64,000 bases of DNA, taken from Planctomycetaceae bacterium (GTDB lineage: Bacteria; Planctomycetota; Phycisphaerae; Sedimentisphaerales; UBA12454). Location of the stretch: assembly GCA_021371795.1 (NCBI GenBank), contig JAJFVK010000013.1, forward strand, positions 310,001-374,000, read 5' to 3'. The position numbers and the translations under genes are program-made. Numbering within the stretch: the first letter of the stretch is position 1; every line of letters starts with the position of its first letter. Below are positions 51,237 to 58,821 of the stretch, piece after piece. The notes beneath the pieces are model-generated. The model was not told the DNA's origin and did not search any database. It worked only from the letters and a program-made list of their open reading frames with translations.

Positions 51237-53195
51237 TTAATGGCACTGGCTTGAATCGCTCCAGTTACATTGCAACCACTGTGACGCCATCAAACTAAAA
51301 TCTTCGAAATTAACCACACAGTTCCCATCAATATCTCCAGCAAGCGATGTAGAACAGTGTGCTACTTCAAGATGGTAAATATCGACATCAAGACTTGTCA
51401 TTGGAATACTCATCGTATATGTGCCCGATACTTGTGTTAGTGTCCGCGTATCTTTGCCAGTACCGGTTTCATTAACGAGCGTTGCAGTCAAACTGTTTAA
51501 GGCTACCGGAAGATTCGAAATGCTCACATTGACAGTAGCGGAACTGCTCATATTATTGGCTAAAATAAGATAATAGCCTGTTTCGTCCTTAACAAGTAAT
51601 TTTCCAACCTGTTTAACAGTCTTACCGCTCCACAAATTGGCATCATAGGTCGTCGTTACAGTTCCTACATCGTAACCTGTTTCAAGCCCATTCTCCAATA
51701 AGCGAAGTTCCTGCATCAGAGGTCCCATCACATTAGTCAGAAAATTCTGATATGCTGTAGACTGATTAGCAAGGTCATTATATTCAAAATAGTACATACC
51801 ACGCATATAATTCGACGCAACTGATGACCAGGTTATGTATCTCTGCTCATTTAATGTCGGATAGCGATAGTAATTCGTCTGGCCGCCATATGAAAAATCA
51901 TTCCCGACTGCCTGAGAACAGAGCAATAAACCGCGGAGCATTTGACTTATAGTAGAATTCTGTTTGTGCTCGTTAACCTGGCTTATCAAACTGGTTAAAG
52001 TGCTGTAATTCATCACTGGTGTACTATACGCAATTGGATAACGGTCGTAACAAACAGTGTCAACAGTGGTAAGACGATCATTGTAATCTGCCTCGGCCTG
52101 TGTTGTCTCCCAATTCTGAAAGACCATTGTCTTTGGTTTCCAGCTATGCGCCTGATCCGCTATCCACTGTTGCTGCTCAACAGTAGGTACAGATGCGCTA
52201 TCAAGCAATTCATCACCTACAGTATACCCCAGAAAATTCGCATTATGGCAATCGGATGCGATCGCCTGCATAGCCTCTCTGTCGTCCACTAACAGACCTC
52301 TGTTCAGGCGACCGACCTCACCCCCTGAAATTCCAAAAACTACTTTTAGCCCATATTTTTTTGCATAGAAAAGATATGTATCATGAAGTGATTTATTAAA
52401 AGCAGGTCCATTGGCAACTATGACCGCATTTGCTCCTAATGTTTGCATTTGAGCAAATGCCGCGTCAATCGTGGGACCATCCTGCCCAGCCTCAACGTTA
52501 TACCACCAGCCATATGGGAAGAAAGGAACGCCGTCCGGCGTCACGGCAGGTCCCATTGGATAATCAGTCGGCGACTCGGTTTGATACATTATTCTCGGTC
52601 CCCTGCCTTCCTCAAACGTACATGCCCACCATCCGCCACTGCCAGCGCCACCCGAATAGTCACGGTTCACATCCATGACAAAACTGATAGTGCCACCGCT
52701 TTCCATCGCATCGAGTACATCAAAGTCTACCCATGCGCCTGTATCACTATACCCAATTATTTTTGTATCGACCAGATCGCCTTCATCGACCAATGGCCAT
52801 GTACTTAGCTGAAACTTTGTTGGTTGTGTGACCCAATTAACATCATTGGTCCACAAATTATTAGTTTGCCAAACACGAAATTCCGCCACCGTATCATATT
52901 GGTCCCCGGTCCAACAATAGTAACCAGTCGGCCAAATCCTCAACTTGGCCGAGGTATAGGTCTGATTGGAATTAAGCGTTGGTAGATCAAACCTAAGATA
53001 TGTATGCGCGATTCTCTCGCCAGCTTCAGCCCCATCCATTAACCATAGCACCGTCGATGTCCCACTGTGATTCTTCCAAGTATCACACCATGCGTCTAAA
53101 CTCGATAGCACGGTTACGCATGGGTCAACAGCAGCATTGGCAACTCTCAACAGCAACGCGACCAAAACTAAAAAACCTGTAATCCTTTTCATCAT
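51237..53195 (-). CDS. Secreted protein: DNRLRE domain, TIM-barrel glycosidase-like domain, dockerin-like tail
   Basis: A 652-residue exported protein. Signal peptide MMKRITGFLVLVALLLRVANA; a DNRLRE domain (about 25-205) closely similar to the PEP-CTERM protein at 53342-54037; a barrel (about 215-520) starting PDGVPFFPYGWWYNVEAG, with FLGYTVGDELLDS near 318 and TVCYDRYPIAYS near 386 as candidate active-site strands; a beta domain; and GDIDGNCVVNFEDFSLMASQ with WLQCNW at the end. The GDEL Asp-Glu fits an acid/base of clan A barrels, but no CAZy family is certain. Strong GGAGGT before ATG ATG. Confidence 0.78.
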   Translation of the reverse strand: MMKRITGFLVLVALLLRVANAAVDPCVTVLSSLDAWCDTWKNHSGTSTVLWLMDGAEAGERIAHTYLRFDLPTLNSNQTYTSAKLRIWPTGYYCWTGDQYDTVAEFRVWQTNNLWTNDVNWVTQPTKFQLSTWPLVDEGDLVDTKIIGYSDTGAWVDFDVLDAMESGGTISFVMDVNRDYSGGAGSGGWWACTFEEGRGPRIMYQTESPTDYPMGPAVTPDGVPFFPYGWWYNVEAGQDGPTIDAAFAQMQTLGANAVIVANGPAFNKSLHDTYLFYAKKYGLKVVFGISGGEVGRLNRGLLVDDREAMQAIASDCHNANFLGYTVGDELLDSASVPTVEQQQWIADQAHSWKPKTMVFQNWETTQAEADYNDRLTTVDTVCYDRYPIAYSTPVMNYSTLTSLISQVNEHKQNSTISQMLRGLLLCSQAVGNDFSYGGQTNYYRYPTLNEQRYITWSSVASNYMRGMYYFEYNDLANQSTAYQNFLTNVMGPLMQELRLLENGLETGYDVGTVTTTYDANLWSGKTVKQVGKLLVKDETGYYLILANNMSSSATVNVSISNLPVALNSLTATLVNETGTGKDTRTLTQVSGTYTMSIPMTSLDVDIYHLEVAHCSTSLAGDIDGNCVVNFEDFSLMASQWLQCNWSDSSQCH

Positions 53196-53294
53196 CTACC
53201 TCCGCTAACTAAAACGCTTAATAGAGTATTTACGTACACAAAGACACCTTAAAAATCAGAAACTTCGGAATCTGATTCTTCCTTTCACATTTTA

Positions 53295-53329
53295 GCACAT
53301 GCCTGAACCTTAAATGTTCAGGCATGTGC
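53295..53329. terminator. 14-bp hairpin between two DNRLRE genes
   Basis: GCACATGCCTGAAC (53295-53308) pairs perfectly with 53316-53329 over a 7-nt loop. It follows the stop of the PEP-CTERM gene by 12 bases on the minus strand, but the bases after it (TAAAATG) make a weak U-tract. It may be a partial terminator or a transcript-end stabiliser that sets a higher level for the first gene than for the next two. Confidence 0.55.
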
Positions 53330-53341
53330 GCTAAAAAATCC

Positions 53342-54037
53342 TTAATTCGTGCGTCTTGACCGAAGGCCTAAAACACTGCCTACCAGCAACAAACTGATTG
53401 TAACTGGCTCAGGAACTATGGTGTATTCGATTCTCGGCCCCGCTTCTGTCTCAATAGCATTCATCCAGATACCGCCGCCGCCACCAGTATAATCACGGTC
53501 AACATCCATGACCAGTCCAAGCGCTACGCCACTTTCCATTGCGCTCAGCACATTCCAACTAAGCCATGAGTTGTCGGTATCCTTGCCATAATACTGGGTA
53601 TCAATCAGATCTCCGTCATTCGTTAATGGCCAAGCCAGCAACTGGAATTTCGTCGGCTGAGTAGGCCAGTTTGTAGCGCTGGTCCAATCATTATTCTTCC
53701 AAACACGGAATGCAGCCTGAGTAGTCCAAGGATCAGATGTCCAGCACCAGAAGCCAGTTGAGAAAATCTTCAAAGTAGCACTTTCAAAATATTCCCCAGG
53801 GGCAAGTGTCGGCATATCAAAACGAATATACGTGTGAGTAATTCTTTCGCCAGCGAACACCCCGTCCATCAGGGCCAACACAGTCGAAGTCTTACCCACT
53901 GTGTCTGCCTGATCCCAAGATGAAACACTTCCATCCAAGGTTGCATAAGCCACACCATCACCTACAGTAGCTTGGACAACATTCATTCCAAACATCGCCA
54001 TCACAACAACACAAAAAACCACTACTACATTTTTCAT
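53342..54037 (-). CDS. PEP-CTERM protein with DNRLRE domain
   Basis: A 231-residue exported protein. Signal peptide MKNVVVVFCVVVMAMFGMNVVQA, one DNRLRE domain (about 30-205), then the sorting tail PEPVTISLLLVGSVLGLRSRR. The tail is recognised by exosortase-type systems, which anchor or process proteins at the cell surface. The DNRLRE domain shares long identical stretches with that at 51237-53195 (GERITHTYIRFDMPTL versus GERIAHTYLRFDLPTL; QPTKFQL; LVMDVDRDY versus FVMDVNRDY). GGAGGAATGT precedes the ATG. It is first in the operon and has two tandem upstream promoters. Confidence 0.9.
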   Translation of the reverse strand: MKNVVVVFCVVVMAMFGMNVVQATVGDGVAYATLDGSVSSWDQADTVGKTSTVLALMDGVFAGERITHTYIRFDMPTLAPGEYFESATLKIFSTGFWCWTSDPWTTQAAFRVWKNNDWTSATNWPTQPTKFQLLAWPLTNDGDLIDTQYYGKDTDNSWLSWNVLSAMESGVALGLVMDVDRDYTGGGGGIWMNAIETEAGPRIEYTIVPEPVTISLLLVGSVLGLRSRRTN

Positions 54038-54159
54038 ACATTCCTCCGTTAAAAAAATGACTTTAAAAAATTACAGAAAGCAACACACCTTCTATTTCAA
54101 CGCTTTCTCATTCACTCATGGTACTCTGCATAAATCTGAATGTAAAATACACTTGTCTT

Positions 54160-54302
54160 TCATACTTGTATTATATATTAAAACAAAAACAAAAGTCAAG
54201 AAAAAAATTATCATTATTTGTTTTTTTTGAGTTAGTCGATTGAATTGTAAGTTGTTTATTGACAAGCTGATACCTCTTGTACTGTTTTACATAAATGGAT
54301 TT
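54160..54302. repeat. Direct repeat, copy 1
   Basis: Imperfect copy of 54500-54632. Shared strings include AAAACAAAAGTCA, GAAAAAAATT, GTCGATTGAATTGTAAGTT (GCCGATTAAATTGTAAGTT in copy 2), TTATTGACAAGCT and ATGAATGGATTT-like ends. The repeat includes the -35 and -10 of P2. Confidence 0.75.
54162..54199 (-). promoter_or_regulatory. Promoter P2 with ATACTTGTAT palindrome
   Basis: Minus strand: TTGACT (54194-54199), 18-bp spacer, TATAAT (54170-54175). ATACTTGTAT (54162-54171), a half-site pair ATAC/GTAT, overlaps the downstream edge of the -10. About 125 nt before the PEP-CTERM start, followed by the leader shared with P1. Confidence 0.7.
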
Positions 54303-54499
54303 GCCCCAAAATTCTTTAAAAACTTTGCACACAAAGCCACGGATATATCGCAAATCGAATGCCAATCAGTTGAAATCCTCGGATTTCCGTTTTCACTTTG
54401 AGGGACAAATGCGTTTCCCTGCAGTGAACTGCATAAAGCGAAAGATTACCTCAAAACTATCCTTATGATATTTCCTCGTTCAAATACAATACATGCATA

Positions 54500-54632
54500 C
54501 AATACCTGTATTATAATATTAAATAAAACAAAAGTCACGAAAAAAATTGTTATTAGTTTTTGAGGTAGCCGATTAAATTGTAAGTTATTATTGACAAGCT
54601 TACATCTCATACTGTTTTGTATGAATGGATTT
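54500..54632. repeat. Direct repeat, copy 2
   Basis: Partner of 54160-54302, containing P3. The copies differ by scattered substitutions and small gaps, so the duplication is not recent. Confidence 0.75.
54502..54538 (-). promoter_or_regulatory. Promoter P3 with ATACCTGTAT palindrome
   Basis: Minus strand: GTGACT (54533-54538), 17-bp spacer, TATAAT (54510-54515), with ATACCTGTAT at 54502-54511 overlapping the -10 edge. Same layout as P2; the -35 is one base poorer. Confidence 0.65.
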
Positions 54633-54651
54633 ACACGCTTTCTGTCCCCAC

Positions 54652-56640
54652 TTATTCAGCCAAGGCGTTTTGCAACCTGATCGCCCAATTAGCCATTTTT
54701 CTTCTCATTCCATCGGCATCTACACTCGTCCACCGATCCCTATAGGCCTTTGCGTCGGACATCCATGGGATAGTCTCCATCTCTCGGTCGAGCCATAACT
54801 GGGCACGTCTCGCCAGGTCTCCGACTTTGCCGCCTTCAATGTTGCCCTCATCGATCAGCTTCCGCAGGGTTCTGAGATACCGGCTGTCGTCGATTCCCTC
54901 GCGAACTCCTTCGAGAGTCATTGTCGTTATGGTGGTGGGGTCGGCACCGTTTGGGTCGCGGTAGATGAAAACCGCATCCTTCAGTTCTCCTCTCAGGGAG
55001 AAATATCTGTCAGTATAGTAAGGCACCTTGCCGAGATCGCCTGCTGCCCATTCCCACTCCATTATGCCATCCATCTGCCCCTTTTCCGCAAGCAAAGTAA
55101 GCCTTCTGACGCCCCAGAAATCGGCTTCTCCGATGAACCAGGATATCCCGTAGAGTTTGCAGTCATGTTTGCCCGAGATTTTTCGCCAGGCTCGATTGGC
55201 TGCCGCGTTATTTAGGCAATGAGCCATGTGACAGATATCAAGGTCGATCCAGTCCTCGACGGGCTCAAACCACGAGAATGCGTAGAGAGTCGAGGCCGTC
55301 TGCATCTCCGGGGCAACCTTCTTGCTCAAGGAAAAGAGTATCTTCGCCTGTTCGGACTTCCAGCCCGGACCTACAGGCTCATCGACGTAATAGATGTGAA
55401 AGGATGGCCAGTTAGCCTCCAGTGAATGATTGTATATATTGCGCAGAACCTTGCCGAGTTTGTCAGCCATATCCTGTGGAAACTTGTCGGCTTCTAAATA
55501 AATGGCACTGAATCCTCGATCATCGACCCGTTGGGGGAAATCCTTCTCTGCCCCCACCGCCCGGATGACAAAGGTTGGGAGGTGGCTCATTGCGACGATG
55601 GGAGGATTTGGGAAACCGGCCTGCTTGTATAAATCCACGATCTTGTCGTAGTAGCCAAAGTCGATGTCCCACTCGCCTTTGTCGTTGAACTTAAGCCTGA
55701 GCGTTCCATTTTGTGCTTCGAGCATCAGAGATGTCAGGCCGAGTTTTCCACGCATGAACTTCATGTCCCGCAGTATCATCGACCAGTTCATCGCTTCTTG
55801 GGCAATGCTTGGCGTAAGGGGGTCCCAGTTAGGTCCCTGTGCATAGAGAACCATTCCCCAGTCCAGCGGCTGTGATAGCTTCAGCGGCAACACCTCGACC
55901 ACAAACGGAATTTCCGTGGGTTCGGCATTCTGTGGGATGATCAGAACCTTGGTCTTATACAGCCCCGGCTGGGCGTTTTGGGGTACGTACACGCTCAGCC
56001 AAATCTGCAAGGTCTGCTCTGGCTGGGAAGCCGCCTCTCTTGCGGGTTCAAGCAGCCACGGGGTCATCTGATAGGCCTTGAACTCGGGATACAGGGTGTA
56101 CCGCTGAATGACGGACTTGACCACCCGGACTTCGACAGCTTCGAAAGGTAGCATCTGGTTGGAATCCGTGACAAGCTGTCCAACTGAGAACCGAACCTTG
56201 CCTAAGTCGCGAATGGCATATATGCCAAAACTCGCAGGCTCATATTCGCCCGGGCAGGCAAAGATTGATAGACAATCGATACGCTCTTGTTTGCTTGGTT
56301 TCGTTTCGGGCAACATGCCAACACGGCCAGACTTGGAGAATACCACGTAACCCAAGTCAACTTCCATTGTAGTTGGAGAGAAGTCGGCCTCTTCCTTGGG
56401 CGTCTTGTCGAAGAATTCGTTCCCTTCAACGATGATGGACTTGCGGCCGTCTTGGTAGGTTCGTTCGAGCACCTCCTTTTCGAGCTGAATTTCGGTGTAG
56501 TCCTTGCCATCGACTTGTGCTTTTTCGGAAGCAGGAGCATGATTGGCTGGAAATATCAAACAGAAACAGAACAACAATGGCCAGAGAATTCCTTTAATGA
56601 ACGTGAATGTACTGTGGAATTGTAAAGAGTAATTTAACAT
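54652..56640 (-). CDS. Secreted DUF4091 protein (putative glycoside hydrolase)
   Basis: A 662-residue exported protein with a long signal region (hydrophobic ILWPLLFCFCLIFPA near residue 18). The order is as in its paralogues: ERTYQDGRKSIIVEGNEF, a beta-sandwich with ACPGEYEPASFGIYAIRDLG near 128, a barrel with FHIYYVDEPVGPGW near 415, LYGISWFIGEADFWGVRRL near 500 and the DUF4091 end EGVREGIDDSRYLRTLRKLI. Asp-Glu in YVDEP is the candidate catalytic pair shared by all three copies. By eye its GC content is well above its neighbours, which suggests a different origin. AAGGAG lies 11 nt before the ATG. Confidence 0.8.
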   Translation of the reverse strand: MLNYSLQFHSTFTFIKGILWPLLFCFCLIFPANHAPASEKAQVDGKDYTEIQLEKEVLERTYQDGRKSIIVEGNEFFDKTPKEEADFSPTTMEVDLGYVVFSKSGRVGMLPETKPSKQERIDCLSIFACPGEYEPASFGIYAIRDLGKVRFSVGQLVTDSNQMLPFEAVEVRVVKSVIQRYTLYPEFKAYQMTPWLLEPAREAASQPEQTLQIWLSVYVPQNAQPGLYKTKVLIIPQNAEPTEIPFVVEVLPLKLSQPLDWGMVLYAQGPNWDPLTPSIAQEAMNWSMILRDMKFMRGKLGLTSLMLEAQNGTLRLKFNDKGEWDIDFGYYDKIVDLYKQAGFPNPPIVAMSHLPTFVIRAVGAEKDFPQRVDDRGFSAIYLEADKFPQDMADKLGKVLRNIYNHSLEANWPSFHIYYVDEPVGPGWKSEQAKILFSLSKKVAPEMQTASTLYAFSWFEPVEDWIDLDICHMAHCLNNAAANRAWRKISGKHDCKLYGISWFIGEADFWGVRRLTLLAEKGQMDGIMEWEWAAGDLGKVPYYTDRYFSLRGELKDAVFIYRDPNGADPTTITTMTLEGVREGIDDSRYLRTLRKLIDEGNIEGGKVGDLARRAQLWLDREMETIPWMSDAKAYRDRWTSVDADGMRRKMANWAIRLQNALAE

Positions 56641-56799
56641 TGCATTAGTCTCCTTTACAGATAAGGGATAGTGGTTTCAGACGCAACATAAATGCGTTTG
56701 GAAACCTTCAAACTGATATTTAGAGGGTCTGTTGCACAATGTTTTCGAATCCAACCATTGGACTCGACGGCTACTTGTGGCATTGCCGCGAAGTTATAT

Positions 56800-58698
56800 C
56801 TATTTATCTTTTAAGGTATTTTGTAACTCCATGATTAACTGAGCGATATCCTTCCGAACAATACAAGCACTATAATTTGACCATTCATAGCTGGCATTCG
56901 CCTCCTGAACCCATGGAATACGTTCCATTATCTTCACAAGTTTCTTTTCAGCCGCTTCGCCTATCGCTTTTTCATGTGAATCAAATGATATTTTTGTGTC
57001 TTCGATCGCCTTAACAGCGGTCCTGATGTAACGTGAGTCATCCGCACCTTCTCGCAGACCCAAAAAGGCCATACTATTAAACTTGCGTCCATCTGAAAAC
57101 TCCGCAATCCATGGACCACCTTTCCAACTATATTTCAAAAAATAGTATGGCTCAAATTCTCCCTCCATTTTGCTTATCGGTGTTTCAAGCCAGAATCTCA
57201 TCCCTTCCAATTTTCCTTTTTCTGCCAGCATCGCCATTTGCCGCACTTGCCATAATGTATCATATCCACCTATAAAGTCTATTCCATATAATTTGTTAAC
57301 AGCTTCGTGCCAACGGCGATTTGAATCAGCATTAGCACAAGGGTGGATGTAATTAGCAATATCTAAATCCACATTCCCAAAGTATTTAAGGGATTCAAGT
57401 GTGTAAATAGTGCTGGCAGTTTGCAATTCCGGCGCACATTCTCTTGCAACCCCAAGCATAAATCTTGCTTTTTCACCAACAGGTATGCCTTTTAACGGTT
57501 CGTCCGCAAAATACACATAAAACGGAGGCCATTTCTGTTTGATTGAATAATCATATATACGACGTACAATCTTCTTTGAAAACTCGCGAATGTCATCAGG
57601 GATATCATCCGCTTTGATTCCGGGATTGCCTTCAGCAATTTTAAACTCCGCTGTCTTTCCTTTGGCTGCAGCAATGTCGCCAAAAAGGCTTTCCATCGAA
57701 ATTATTGGAGGATCCACAAAACCGGCTTTTCGATAAATGCTCAACGACCTATCATATGCAGATAAATCTACCTTCCCATCCGGTTTGAAAATCGAATTGG
57801 GGTAAACCGGTTTGACAGTCGAATTGGGGCAAACAGTATAGGACATAACAACTCCTGTCACACCATACTGACGCAGAATCTTGAACGTGCTTAAAAGACC
57901 ATTCTCATCTCTCGCCGAGGCATACGCAAAAATTCCCCATGGCATCGAAGGTGCAAGCTTCACGGGAAGAACTTTTAGATTGACCAGGAACTGACTTTCT
58001 CCGCCTTTTTCAGCATGAATTTTAATCGGTATTGTATAATCTCCCGATCGCGTATCTTCAGACACATTGATGTCAACCACAAATTCAAGATTCTGTTTTT
58101 CCGAAGAATTCGCAATATTTGTAAACTCAATCCATTTCGTTGTCCAGCGACATACAGTAGAACTGTAATCTGTTTGTTCAACGCTGGGGCGAACAACATA
58201 AACTGTATATGGCAAAATCCGGTCTTTTCCCATAACTTCCACTGATACCCTACCAATATCTCTTAATGGCCGCACGCAAAAAGTTACTGGCTCGGATTCC
58301 CCCGGACTTGCAAAGATATCTATTTCATTTTTGATTTCAGATGTGGCAGGACGATACTCCGGCAAAACACCATCTTGTTCTTTGGGGACAAAAACTACAT
58401 ATCCCCTTTTATAATCTTCACTATGATATTCAGGCTCCAGGTTAGCAGGCTCAGGTGAACGAATGAAGGTCAGAGGTTCATCTTTTTTCTTACCTCCATC
58501 CCTATCCTCAACAAACAATCTCACCGTACCATCAGAATACACCTTTTGAGTAACAAACGGCCAAATTTTCCTTTCGGAAACGACAATAGAAAGGCTTGCT
58601 TCTTTTTGAAAGCATTTACTATTTTCAGCTTTTACCTCAATCGATAGAATACCAAGAATAATGATGGCATTTGAAAGAAAACTGAATACCCTGGTCAT
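56800..58698 (-). CDS. Secreted DUF4091 protein (putative glycoside hydrolase)
   Basis: A 632-residue exported protein, signal peptide FLSNAIIILGILSIEVKA. Shared features: VTQKVYSDGTVRLFVEDRD, ASPGESEPVTFCVRPLRDIG near 130, FYVYFADEPLKGIP near 398, LYGIDFIGGYDTLWQVRQM near 470, and the DUF4091 segment LREGADDSRYIRTAVKAIED. It is AT-richer than the copy at 54652-56640 with which it is otherwise collinear, so this looks like divergence or separate acquisition rather than a fresh duplication. AAGGAG precedes the ATG by 7 nt. About 160 bases separate the two genes. Confidence 0.8.
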   Translation of the reverse strand: MTRVFSFLSNAIIILGILSIEVKAENSKCFQKEASLSIVVSERKIWPFVTQKVYSDGTVRLFVEDRDGGKKKDEPLTFIRSPEPANLEPEYHSEDYKRGYVVFVPKEQDGVLPEYRPATSEIKNEIDIFASPGESEPVTFCVRPLRDIGRVSVEVMGKDRILPYTVYVVRPSVEQTDYSSTVCRWTTKWIEFTNIANSSEKQNLEFVVDINVSEDTRSGDYTIPIKIHAEKGGESQFLVNLKVLPVKLAPSMPWGIFAYASARDENGLLSTFKILRQYGVTGVVMSYTVCPNSTVKPVYPNSIFKPDGKVDLSAYDRSLSIYRKAGFVDPPIISMESLFGDIAAAKGKTAEFKIAEGNPGIKADDIPDDIREFSKKIVRRIYDYSIKQKWPPFYVYFADEPLKGIPVGEKARFMLGVARECAPELQTASTIYTLESLKYFGNVDLDIANYIHPCANADSNRRWHEAVNKLYGIDFIGGYDTLWQVRQMAMLAEKGKLEGMRFWLETPISKMEGEFEPYYFLKYSWKGGPWIAEFSDGRKFNSMAFLGLREGADDSRYIRTAVKAIEDTKISFDSHEKAIGEAAEKKLVKIMERIPWVQEANASYEWSNYSACIVRKDIAQLIMELQNTLKDK

Positions 58699-58821
58699 AA
58701 TAAACTCCTTTACGTCAACATTTTCTTTGAAAAATCATTTCGTGGTTAAGTTCGCGATCGTACAACAACACTGAAGTCAGGTCACCACCGCCTTTTATAT
58801 TTTTCAATATACATCTACGAT

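Larger units (their letters stand above)
54038..54651. other. 614-bp regulatory interval with duplicated promoter region
   Basis: Contains promoters P2 and P3, two leader-like segments (54071-54136 and 54409-54438) and two copies of a roughly 130-bp direct repeat (54160-54302 and 54500-54632). No gene. The right end abuts the stop of the DUF4091 gene at 54652. Confidence 0.7.
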
